DNA of 7,301 nucleotides from Candidatus Schekmanbacteria bacterium GWA2_38_11 (lineage in GTDB: Bacteria > Schekmanbacteria > GWA2-38-11). Both the position numbers and the translations under genes were made by a program. The notes beneath the pieces are model-generated. The model saw nothing but the letters and a program-made list of their open reading frames with translations, ran no database searches and was not told where the DNA came from. Shown piece by piece: positions 1 to 6,479 of the stretch. The stretch's first letter is position 1, and every line of letters starts with the position of its first letter. The stretch lies in assembly GCA_001790645.1 (NCBI GenBank), contig MGDB01000019.1, forward strand, positions 3,223 through 10,523, in the 5' to 3' direction.

Positions 1-1756
1 ACTCGGTTCCAAGTAGCAGATCGAGATCGCTATCACGATCAATGTCGCCGGCGCTTAGGGCTTCGTCCTGCGAGGTATTGGATATCTTATGCCAAGTCCA
101 CGTGTCCCTATAAGGATTCGAGGGAATGGTGAGCATTTGTATCCCTTTACCAGCCGCATGCCAGGAAAGAGCTATTTCAACTGAATCCACATTGCGAAAG
201 CGATCAACTGCAACTCCTTGAAGAAAATCTCCATCTCCACCTGACACATTATTAAAAATAGTGAATATGCCAGAGCCATTGTTGCGTGCCCACACAAACG
301 AGCTACTGACGCTGGATCCTTGCCCCTGTGTGCCTAATACATCCATGTCACCGTCACCGTCAAAGTCATAAACAGCAGCCATGTTGTTAAGCGGTAATCC
401 GAAGGTATTGCGTATCCACATGCCGCCAGAGCTTCCGGGGTTCTTGTACCACCAGCCACCTGTGATAATGTCCTTCTTGCCATCGCCATCTATGTCAGCA
501 GATGCGATAAAGATGGCCCTCCATAGCTTATTCTGATCGATAACGTGACGCTGCCAGCGGTCGAGTGTTAGACCAGTACCGTTATTAAGCCAAATGTCCA
601 AACTTGGCGTTTCCCAATTATAGGGTTTGCCCAGGATGTCGTTATCCCCATCGCCATCTAAATCGCCCAATTTAGACTCGTGGTTATCATATCCCGTAGC
701 AACCACTGTCCTCGTGAAGTTACCATTACCGTCACCCAGGAAAATCCACATCTTGGCGTCTGAGTTACCCCCATCCAAACGCATCTCTGCACAAAAGATA
801 TCAAGGTTTCCGTCGCCATTTATATCTTCTATGGCAAGGCTGTGCCCGTGGTCTACATTAAATGATAAGAGGTCGTGACCAATCCAAGAACTATGCGTCC
901 ACTCATACCACTTTAACTGCCCTATACCATCACCAACCACAAAGACTACCTCAGGCCGGCCACCCTTTTTTAATTGGCCGGCAGCTACCCGTGAAAACCT
1001 CTGGTTATCGTCAATTACCATTGGTATATAGCTTGCCCCACTGGAATGCTTAAACCAGCGACCTCCACCCACAATGTCGATCTTCCCATCTCCGTCGATA
1101 TCAGCCTTGTCCAGCCCCTCAGACTCGAAGGAATTAGAGAATATCTCTGTGTAGGACCAAGGCTGTGTGTTCTTCGGGTCTGAGGGGATCTCAGCAACGA
1201 AAAGCTTCTTCGCACATTGGTTCCAAAAAGCCAGCTCTGCCTTTCCGTCGCCGTCAAAATCGCCAAAGATCATATCGTGGTGCATATTCAAACCTGAATT
1301 CTTGATCTCGCGCCGTGTCCATGACGTAGTCGGATCGTAGTTTGGGTAAGGATTCTCCCACCACCATACTTTATTACTTGTCCTATCCCCTCCAAAGACG
1401 ACATCGAGATCTCCATCTCCATCAATGTCATAAAATGCTCCTCCCGCCTCGATGGGAAGAAAAGAGTTGTCTATTATGTACTTTGTCCATCCAGATCTGC
1501 CGCGCCGATACCATAGCAATGATGGCCCCCTTACCCGGCTGCCAATAATAAAGTCATTTATACCATCTCTGTCCACGTCCAGGATCAGACTTGCTGTCTG
1601 CTCGGTTGAAGGTCCGGGTGTGGGTATATCCCCCTTCTTACTTGAAAGGTGAGTCCAGACATTCGATGAAGATGTGGATTTATTACAAGTTGCAAACAAT
1701 ATAGCCACTGTGGCAATGATTATGAAAATTGTGATGAACAAAAAAGAGCTTCGCAT
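1..1756 (-). CDS. Secreted FG-GAP/VCBS repeat protein (integrin-alpha-like beta-propeller), partial at the C-terminus
   Basis: The frame is open from an ATG at 1756 to the left edge (585 codons, no stop), so the C-terminus lies outside the window. An in-frame TAG two codons upstream and an AGGGAG ribosome binding site 7 nt before the ATG fix the start. Residues 5-23 are a hydrophobic export segment followed by Cys24. This could be a lipoprotein signal, but Thr at -1 (FATC) is a poor lipobox, so a plain signal peptide or membrane anchor is also possible. The rest is a tandem repeat with calcium-loop motifs of the DxDGDGxxD type starting near residues 60, 110, 166, 219, 311, 365, 421, 464 and 571. 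Degenerate copies near 258 and 518 restore a period of about 53 residues, giving about 11 blades. Many blades also carry Trp-rich stretches (WWWENP, GGWWYKNP). Such proteins form calcium-stabilised beta-propellers outside the cytoplasm. The role here is unknown; adhesion, or binding or processing of the neighbouring glycan, are guesses. Confidence 0.9.
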   Translation of the reverse strand, partial: MRSSFLFITIFIIIATVAILFATCNKSTSSSNVWTHLSSKKGDIPTPGPSTEQTASLILDVDRDGINDFIIGSRVRGPSLLWYRRGRSGWTKYIIDNSFLPIEAGGAFYDIDGDGDLDVVFGGDRTSNKVWWWENPYPNYDPTTSWTRREIKNSGLNMHHDMIFGDFDGDGKAELAFWNQCAKKLFVAEIPSDPKNTQPWSYTEIFSNSFESEGLDKADIDGDGKIDIVGGGRWFKHSSGASYIPMVIDDNQRFSRVAAGQLKKGGRPEVVFVVGDGIGQLKWYEWTHSSWIGHDLLSFNVDHGHSLAIEDINGDGNLDIFCAEMRLDGGNSDAKMWIFLGDGNGNFTRTVVATGYDNHESKLGDLDGDGDNDILGKPYNWETPSLDIWLNNGTGLTLDRWQRHVIDQNKLWRAIFIASADIDGDGKKDIITGGWWYKNPGSSGGMWIRNTFGLPLNNMAAVYDFDGDGDMDVLGTQGQGSSVSSSFVWARNNGSGIFTIFNNVSGGDGDFLQGVAVDRFRNVDSVEIALSWHAAGKGIQMLTIPSNPYRDTWTWHKISNTSQDEALSAGDIDRDSDLDLLLGTE

Positions 1757-1763
1757 TGACTAA

Positions 1764-1769
1764 CTCCCT
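1764..1769 (-). promoter_or_regulatory. Ribosome binding site of the FG-GAP protein gene
   Basis: Read on the minus strand this is AGGGAG, followed by 7 nt (TTAGTCA) and the ATG at 1756. The in-frame TAG inside that spacer rules out any start further upstream. The site is better than those of rfbF and the three-gene operon behind it, so this gene can be translated independently of the methyltransferase 99 bp upstream. I found no clear promoter or terminator in the 99-bp gap. It contains only a short GGCAA-A-TTGCC inverted repeat near 1811-1821 without a T-tract, and a doubled TGATAAT. Confidence 0.7.
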
Positions 1770-1855
1770 AATGAGTAAAAAAAGTAAAATGATTATCAAG
1801 AATTATCAGGCAATTTGCCCAAATCAAGTTTCAGCATAGGGCGTATCTGGCAAAG

Positions 1856-3091
1856 CTACACAATTTTTGGGTCTGGTATAGGAATAATAAATTTGCCACC
1901 CTTCTGCCGATAGGCTTGTTGCTGTTGCAAAATCTCTTCCGAAAAATTCCAGGCAAGTAACAATACGTAGTCTGGCATTTCCTCCAAAAGCTTGCTCGGT
2001 GGGAAAATAGGTAAATGATTGCCACCCATATAACGGCCGTGTTTGAAGTGGTTCAAGTCAACCACGTAATCCACAAGTTTTCTGTCAATCCCACAGTAAC
2101 TCAGTAAGGTTGTTGCTTTAGCCGCCGCTCCATAGGCAGCAATCTTCTTCCCTTTTCGTTTAAGATCCCATAACATTTCTACCAAAGAGTTACGGATATT
2201 CTGTACCCGATCAGCAAAATCGCGGTAGTAAGGAATTTTATCTATTCCTTTTCTTTTTTCTTCTTTCAATAGCGATCGCACCGATTCACTAACTGCCTCA
2301 TGATGTTCTACAAATAAACGCAATGATCCTCCGTGTATAGGAATATGCTTTACCTTATTGAGAAAAAGAGAATGCCTTCTGAATAATTTGTCCAATACTG
2401 TTACTGAAAAGTAGCAGAGGTGCTGATGATAAATCGTATCAAATTCGCAGTGATCTACCAGATCAACCATGTAAGGCACTTCTATCGCCGCCACTCCAGT
2501 CTCTTTCAACAAAATTCGAATGCCTTCAACAAAACCATTAAGATCTGGCACGTGAGCTAAAACGTTGTTGGCAAGAAAGACATCTGCCATCTTTCCTTCT
2601 TCTCGCAGTTGTTTAGCAAGATCATAACCAAAGAATGTATAAAGTGTTGGAATACCCGCTTCTTGAGCTGCCTGAGCCGGTCCTTGGGCTGGATCAATTC
2701 CAAGAACTGGAATCCCTCTTTCTACAAAATTTTTGAGCATGTAACCGTCATTGCTTGCAGCTTCAACAACCATGCTGTTTCTATTTAACTTCCTTGATTT
2801 AATCAGCATCTGAGCGCTTTCCCCAAAGTGTTGTAGTAGTGTTTTTGATACCGAAGAGAAATATGGGTAATCTTTGCAAAAGAGAATTTCTGGAGAAACG
2901 GATTTGCTGATCTGCAACAGAGTACAATTTGAGCAAAATACCAGGTCAAGTGGAGCAGTTAATTCCGATAATTTTAGTTGTTCCTTTGTCAGCAGGGCAT
3001 CTGCCAGGGGTGTCTGGCCAAAAGACAAAATTAGCTCAAGGTCTATAGACCCACAAGATCGGCAAGTTAATTCTGTTTGGTTTATACTCAC
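1856..3091 (-). CDS. Sugar C-methyltransferase, SAM-dependent (TylC3/NovU/TcaB9-like, three-domain)
   Basis: The 411-residue protein has the full domain order of nucleotide-sugar C-methyltransferases. The N-terminal zinc-binding domain has Cys10, Cys13, Cys53 and Cys56. The central Rossmann methyltransferase has a SAM loop at about 108-117 ([10 protein letters not shown]), an acidic Asp133, and [10 protein letters not shown] at 174-183. The C-terminal C-methyltransferase domain covers about 315-408 ([34 protein letters not shown]). Known relatives methylate C-3 of 4-keto nucleotide sugars to give branched sugars; by context the substrate here is probably a CDP-linked sugar. The active-site segment at 221-224 is YHQH, whereas YHEH is common in characterised members as I remember them. 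The start is GTG at 3091, 24 bp after the SDR stop and in the same frame. A weak AAGAAAG lies about 10 nt upstream, and no other start fits between the stop and this GTG. Family is certain; exact substrate is not. Confidence 0.92.
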   Translation of the reverse strand: MSINQTELTCRSCGSIDLELILSFGQTPLADALLTKEQLKLSELTAPLDLVFCSNCTLLQISKSVSPEILFCKDYPYFSSVSKTLLQHFGESAQMLIKSRKLNRNSMVVEAASNDGYMLKNFVERGIPVLGIDPAQGPAQAAQEAGIPTLYTFFGYDLAKQLREEGKMADVFLANNVLAHVPDLNGFVEGIRILLKETGVAAIEVPYMVDLVDHCEFDTIYHQHLCYFSVTVLDKLFRRHSLFLNKVKHIPIHGGSLRLFVEHHEAVSESVRSLLKEEKRKGIDKIPYYRDFADRVQNIRNSLVEMLWDLKRKGKKIAAYGAAAKATTLLSYCGIDRKLVDYVVDLNHFKHGRYMGGNHLPIFPPSKLLEEMPDYVLLLAWNFSEEILQQQQAYRQKGGKFIIPIPDPKIV

Positions 3092-3115
3092 AATTAATTT
3101 ACTTTCTTGCCGTGC

Positions 3116-4153
3116 TTATTGCGATTCCCCGGTTTTCCAACGTAGGGTTTCATCTAATCTGCCGGTATTTAGTAGTTTTTTTATGTAGCTGATGCGTTTA
3201 TATCTAGACCCTTCAAAATCTTCTAAGGTTAATCCTATCCTCTTGTAAGCTTTGTATAATTGTTCGGCTCCCCTACGAGCATTCCATTGCGGCTTAAATT
3301 CTGGTAATGTACGTTTAAGCTTATTGCAGTCAACCCGATAGCAGCGCTTATCAGGACCAGCATCTTCGGCATACTCAATATGACACTGTGGTACTATTTC
3401 TTTAACTATATCTGCTATTTCACGAATTCGATAGTTCTCTTCGGTAATTCCAACATTGAAAGCCTGATTATGCACTATCTCCCTGGGTGCATGAAGGATA
3501 GTTATAAAGGCACGCGATATATCTTCGATGTGTACTATAGGACGCCAAGGGGTACCGTCACTCTTAATGTGCACACGACCAGTGGTAAAAGCCCAGGCGA
3601 CCAGGTTATTGAGCACAAGGTCAAAGCGCAGGCATGGTGATACTCCATAGGCTGTTGCATTACGAGGAAACGTTGGACTGAAGTTAGAGTCCGCTAGCTT
3701 CGCCACTTCCTGTTCAACGAGTACTTTTGATATACCATATGGAGTAACTGGATGGAATTCTGCTTCCTCGTCAACCATATTCTCACCAGCTCCTCCATAA
3801 GTGCTACAAGATGATGAAAAAATAAACCGTGTAACTCCAACCTTTTTCGCTAATCTTGCCAAACGCACTGAAGCTATATGGTTAATTTCATCCGTTAATT
3901 TTGGATTCAAATCTCCAAGTGGATCATTCGAAAGACCAGCAAGGTGCAACACAGCATCAAATCCATCAAGATCAGATGCTTCGACATCTCGTATATCCTT
4001 TTTAAGTGCAGGAATTTTCTGAATTCCATCTCCGAAGGTGCATTCCTCATAAAGATCACTATCCAGTCCAACCACTTCGTGCCCCTCTCCTACTAGCATA
4101 GGCGCCAAAACGGTACCAATATAACCATTATGTCCTGTTACTAATATACGCAT
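3116..4153 (-). CDS. Extended-SDR nucleotide-sugar epimerase/reductase
   Basis: The 345-residue protein is a complete extended short-chain dehydrogenase/reductase acting on nucleotide sugars. The NAD(P)-binding loop is G7-H-N-G10-Y-I-G13, and Asp31 at the end of strand 2 suggests NAD preference. LHLAGLS (69-75), SSSCSTYGG (113-121) and the catalytic pair Tyr139/Lys143 (YGISK) follow. The substrate domain has RNATAYGVSPCLRFD (164-178) and WRPIVHIED (203-211). The 113-121 segment matches the GalE-type SSSxxxYG pattern and lacks the Asp-Glu or Asp-Lys pair of 4,6-dehydratases, so epimerase, reductase or oxidase activity is likelier than dehydration. Its ATG directly follows the TAG of rfbF (0 bp gap), with a weak GGAA 7 nt upstream inside rfbF, so translation is probably coupled. 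The likely substrate is a CDP-hexose made from the RfbF product, inferred from position only. The family call is firm; the reaction is open. Confidence 0.9.
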   Translation of the reverse strand: MRILVTGHNGYIGTVLAPMLVGEGHEVVGLDSDLYEECTFGDGIQKIPALKKDIRDVEASDLDGFDAVLHLAGLSNDPLGDLNPKLTDEINHIASVRLARLAKKVGVTRFIFSSSCSTYGGAGENMVDEEAEFHPVTPYGISKVLVEQEVAKLADSNFSPTFPRNATAYGVSPCLRFDLVLNNLVAWAFTTGRVHIKSDGTPWRPIVHIEDISRAFITILHAPREIVHNQAFNVGITEENYRIREIADIVKEIVPQCHIEYAEDAGPDKRCYRVDCNKLKRTLPEFKPQWNARRGAEQLYKAYKRIGLTLEDFEGSRYKRISYIKKLLNTGRLDETLRWKTGESQ

Positions 4154-4927
4154 CTATTCATTCCAAATTTTCCATGGTGCGTTACCACTCTCCCAAAGAC
4201 TTTCCAACAATCTCTTATCACGCAATGTATCCATACATTGCCAGAAGGATGTATGGCGGTATGCCATTAATTGGTGATCTTTCGCCAGCCTTTCCATAGG
4301 TTTCTTTTCCCACTGCGTGTCATCCCCGTCTATGTAATCAAATACCCTCGGCTCTAGAACAAAAAATGCACCATTAATCCATCCCTCTCGAGTCTGAGGC
4401 TTTTCAGAAAACTCTGCCACGCGGTCGCCATCCAGTTCAAGGTGACCAAAACGAGCAGAAGGACGAACAGCAGTTAACGTAGCTAACTTACCATGAGAGC
4501 GATGGAAAGCTAACAAGTCATGCAAATTGATATCGGAAACCCCATCTCCCCAGGTTAGCATAAACGTCCCATTTCCTAAGTATGGAGCAAGTCGCTTGAT
4601 ACGACCGCCTGTAAGCGTTGAAATTCCGGTGTCCACCAAGTCAACTATCCAATCCGCTTTAGCGCCGTCATGAACTTTCACATCGCCACTTTTTAAATTA
4701 ACAGTAAGATTGCTGTTAAGCGAGCAAAAATCCACTATATACTTTTTAATCACCTCACCCTTATATCCGAGAGCAATCATAAACTCTTTGAAGCCATAAT
4801 GTGAATAGTGCATCATAATATGCCAGAGAATTGGCCGGCCACCGATCTCTACCATAGGCTTTGGCTTCACCTCTGTCTCTTCAACGAGGCGTGTGCCCAC
4901 GCCTCCGGCAAGAATAGCTACTTTCAT
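4154..4927 (-). CDS. rfbF: Glucose-1-phosphate cytidylyltransferase (CDP-glucose pyrophosphorylase)
   Basis: This cytoplasmic enzyme makes CDP-glucose and pyrophosphate from CTP and glucose 1-phosphate, the entry step to CDP-linked 6-deoxy and branched sugars. The protein is 257 residues, the usual length for RfbF/DdhA. Visible motifs are the nucleotide-binding LAGGVGTR loop (6-13), KPKPM (21-25), WGDGVSD with the metal-binding Asp128 (126-132), VRPSARFG (154-161), EKP (175-177), NGAFFV (185-190) and FWQCMDTLRDK (228-238). The cytidylyltransferase-specific WGDGVSD and FWQCMDTLRDK distinguish it from RmlA and GalU. The ATG at 4927 gives the canonical MKVAILAGG start; only a weak AAGTG lies 6 nt upstream. 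It is the first gene of the tight set rfbF-SDR-methyltransferase and has its own candidate promoter in the 228-bp gap upstream. No CDP-glucose 4,6-dehydratase gene follows, which is unusual for an rfbF locus. Confidence 0.96.
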   Translation of the reverse strand: MKVAILAGGVGTRLVEETEVKPKPMVEIGGRPILWHIMMHYSHYGFKEFMIALGYKGEVIKKYIVDFCSLNSNLTVNLKSGDVKVHDGAKADWIVDLVDTGISTLTGGRIKRLAPYLGNGTFMLTWGDGVSDINLHDLLAFHRSHGKLATLTAVRPSARFGHLELDGDRVAEFSEKPQTREGWINGAFFVLEPRVFDYIDGDDTQWEKKPMERLAKDHQLMAYRHTSFWQCMDTLRDKRLLESLWESGNAPWKIWNE

Positions 4928-4971
4928 ATTACACTTATTTATAGATAATAATCTTAAATTTATTATAAAAA

Positions 4972-5012
4972 CTTATCACAAAACTTTTTGTGGTGTCAAG
5001 AATTTTATACCA
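4972..5012 (-). promoter_or_regulatory. Candidate promoter(s) of the rfbF-SDR-methyltransferase operon
   Basis: Two overlapping signals are visible on the minus strand. One is a perfect TTGACA at 4999-4994, then 16 nt, then GATAAG at 4977-4972 preceded by TGT (extended -10). The other is TGG-TATAAA at 5012-5004, an extended -10 with a good hexamer but no clear -35. A TATAAT at 4967-4962 is 26 nt from the TTGACA, too far to pair with it. I cannot tell which is used. Transcription from here would give a 5' leader of roughly 40-70 nt before the rfbF ATG and would separate this operon from the glycosyltransferase upstream. Confidence 0.5.
4977..4992. promoter_or_regulatory. Perfect 16-bp palindrome, operator-like, inside the rfbF promoter
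   Basis: The plus strand reads CACAAAA-CT-TTTTGTG: two perfect 7-bp arms with a 2-bp centre. It fills the spacer between the TTGACA and GATAAG elements and lies just downstream of the alternative extended -10, so a protein bound here would block either promoter. The 2-bp centre makes a stable RNA hairpin less likely than a DNA-binding site. The regulator is unknown. Confidence 0.45.
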
Positions 5013-5065
5013 GTAAAAATCCTTATGATTAAGCAAACGTTTTAGGGAAACAATACCACAAAAAG
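4984..5065. repeat. 11-bp inverted repeat spanning the rfbF upstream region
   Basis: ACCACAAAAAG occurs on the minus strand at 4994-4984 and exactly again on the plus strand at 5055-5065, about 71 bp apart centre to centre. The inner copy overlaps the palindrome in the promoter spacer. This could be a pair of sites for one regulator or a coincidence of A-rich sequence. It is too widely spaced to be an ordinary terminator stem. Confidence 0.4.
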
Positions 5066-5155
5066 GACACCTTAACTAACAACATCGGTTATGAGAATTT
5101 AGCAACTGCTTGAAAAAACTGGCTTGGTTTAGGTTCTATTAAATTAAATTTCATT

Positions 5156-6055
5156 TTAGTAAGAGCGGAAAGGTAAAACCTTTTTAGCAAAGAAGAGTAA
5201 GTCATCAATCATAGCTCTCCAATACCGCTTCAGCCACCTGACTATTTGTAAAGAACAAAGTATTCTGTCATGCCAATTGAGTGGTGCACGAAAGATGGAA
5301 AAAAAATATTCTATAAAATATCTCCAATACGGAAATACATACTTGCCAGATTTTTTCGGATCAAACCACTCTATTCTGTCATACAAGCTATGTATTTTAC
5401 GTACAGATCGCAATGGATGTTCTCTATTGAAAAATAGATATTGAGGAACTTCATAGAATCGACCCAAAAGTGATAAGTATGCCAGCAAAACCCTATCCGA
5501 TCCAACGTAATTAGCTATTAGAGGAGTCTTCTTCAAAACACTTGTTCGCATGACCCCGAAAACATGCATACACCAGTGATTGATCCAAATATTATAGAGA
5601 AAACGTTCGTGGGGCTTTAGTGAGTCCCCATGCATATTATAAATTAATGGTTTTATAAACTTGCCATACTCATTGATCATCATGACCATAGGGTAAGATA
5701 ATACTACAGAGGGGTCTTGGTCAAGTGCTTCAACACACCTTGATAGAAATTCTGGTGCACAGATGTCATCATGTGCTGCCCATTTGAAGTACTCGCCGAC
5801 CGATAGTTTAAAGACTCGATTAAAATTCCAAGCGGCTCCTAAATTTTTCTCATTACGGTAATAACGGATACGTTTATCTCTATCCGCATATATCTGACAA
5901 ATCTGCTCAGTTTGGTCAGTAGAGGCATTATCAGATATTATTAATTCAAAATCTCTAAATGTTTGAACCAAAATAGAGTCAAGAGCCTCTTTTAAGAATT
6001 TATCACCGTTATAAACCGGCATTCCTATGCTTACACGAGGTTTATTTTTGCTCAT
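5156..6055 (-). CDS. Family 2 glycosyltransferase (GT-A fold)
   Basis: The 299-residue protein begins with the canonical GT2 N-terminus VSIGMPVYNG (8-17). It continues with SDNAS containing the nucleotide-binding Asp42, NLGAAWNFNR (71-80) and the metal-binding HDD at 95-97 (the DxD equivalent). In the second half GSDRVLLAYL (185-194) probably carries the catalytic acid/base Asp187, and YEVPQYLFFNREH (201-213) is typical of GT2 acceptor regions. The C-terminus (about 240-299) is rich in aromatic and basic residues and may sit on the inner membrane, but I see no transmembrane helix. It should transfer one sugar from a nucleotide donor to a lipid-linked glycan; donor and acceptor cannot be read from sequence. 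The ATG at 6055 has AGAGGAA 2 nt upstream, a good but closely spaced ribosome site. GC content is low (about 27-45 percent in sampled lines), well below rhlE. A 228-bp gap separates it from rfbF. Confidence 0.93.
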   Translation of the reverse strand: MSKNKPRVSIGMPVYNGDKFLKEALDSILVQTFRDFELIISDNASTDQTEQICQIYADRDKRIRYYRNEKNLGAAWNFNRVFKLSVGEYFKWAAHDDICAPEFLSRCVEALDQDPSVVLSYPMVMMINEYGKFIKPLIYNMHGDSLKPHERFLYNIWINHWCMHVFGVMRTSVLKKTPLIANYVGSDRVLLAYLSLLGRFYEVPQYLFFNREHPLRSVRKIHSLYDRIEWFDPKKSGKYVFPYWRYFIEYFFSIFRAPLNWHDRILCSLQIVRWLKRYWRAMIDDLLFFAKKVLPFRSY

Positions 6056-6223
6056 GGTTCCTCTATCTATTTCTAATCTCTTTATTATAAATTTACTTTA
6101 TATTAGTTTTTAATGTAATTTAACCAAAAATTAAATAAATAGAGCTTTACTAAAATTTAACTCTATATTCTTATATCGCTATATAAATATTTTAAGAAAA
6201 TTAAAATTGATTCATAATCTTAT

Positions 6224-6233
6224 TGGTGCACCA
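6224..6233. repeat. Perfect 10-bp palindrome TGGTGCACCA in the glycosyltransferase leader
   Basis: TGGTGCACCA is a GC-rich perfect palindrome in otherwise AT-rich DNA, about 65 nt downstream of the predicted glycosyltransferase transcription start. It could be a protein binding site. A palindrome this short does arise by chance. Confidence 0.35.
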
Positions 6234-6304
6234 CCTTAATTGTTAGGATTGCACACTTGATTTTTTTAAAATTTCAAATTTACACAACTATAACAATACT
6301 ATTA

Positions 6305-6334
6305 ATGATAGCATTTTGCCATTTCTTCTGTCAA
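6305..6334 (-). promoter_or_regulatory. Predicted sigma-70 promoter for the glycosyltransferase (minus strand)
   Basis: On the minus strand TTGACA (6334-6329, 6 of 6) is followed by 18 nt and TATCAT (6310-6305, 5 of 6). TGC directly precedes the -10, making it an extended -10. Transcription would start near 6298, leaving a leader of about 240 nt before the ATG at 6055. It faces away from the rhlE promoter, with the two -35 boxes 20 bp apart. Confidence 0.68.
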
Positions 6335-6354
6335 CGAACAACTCCCTAAATTGC

Positions 6355-6383
6355 TTGACAGGGTATTAGAAAACTGGTATATT
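6355..6383 (+). promoter_or_regulatory. Predicted sigma-70 promoter for rhlE
   Basis: TTGACA (6355-6360, 6 of 6), an exact 17-nt spacer and TATATT (6378-6383, 5 of 6), with TGG just before the -10 as an extended element. Transcription would start near 6390, giving a 5' untranslated region of about 90 nt before the ATG at 6483. Confidence 0.78.
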
Positions 6384-6473
6384 TAACTATCACAATTACT
6401 GTACACGGATGAAAACTACGTCATTGTAATCCTTTGAATACACCCTGACTTTTTTTCCCGAACGCAGAAAGAA

Positions 6474-6479
6474 AAGGAG
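6474..6479 (+). promoter_or_regulatory. Ribosome binding site of rhlE, closely spaced
   Basis: AAGGAG ends only 3 nt before the ATG at 6483, shorter than the usual 5-9 nt. There is no alternative ATG, GTG or TTG upstream before the in-frame TGA at 6435-6437, and homologous RhlE proteins begin at about this residue, so the start stands. An upstream C-T7 run (6449-6456) can pair with GAAAAGAA-type sequence overlapping this site (6469-6476, one G-U pair), which might partly mask it. Confidence 0.7.

Noticed and set aside
627..1652. Several plus-strand and minus-strand open frames of 60-85 codons over the FG-GAP gene
   Set aside because: They are shadows. The 585-codon minus-strand frame has regular DxDGDGxxD repeats, a signal segment and a good ribosome site, while these frames are low-complexity Pro/Ser/Arg-rich with no recognisable motif.
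1811..1821. GGCAA-A-TTGCC inverted repeat between the methyltransferase and FG-GAP genes, considered as a terminator
   Set aside because: The stem is only 5 bp with a 1-nt loop and no T-tract follows directly on either strand.
3380..3640. Plus-strand 86-codon frame antisense to the SDR gene
   Set aside because: It lies entirely inside the coding strand of a clear SDR with conserved motifs and resembles no protein family.
4962..4999. TTGACA at 4999-4994 paired with the perfect TATAAT at 4967-4962
   Set aside because: The spacer would be 26 nt, too long for sigma-70. The GATAAG with TGT extension at 16 nt is the better partner.
5101..5155. Possible intrinsic terminator after the glycosyltransferase
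   Set aside because: There is a T-run on the minus strand (near 5119-5114), but the preceding sequence contains no stable GC-rich stem, only imperfect CAAGC-type direct repeats.
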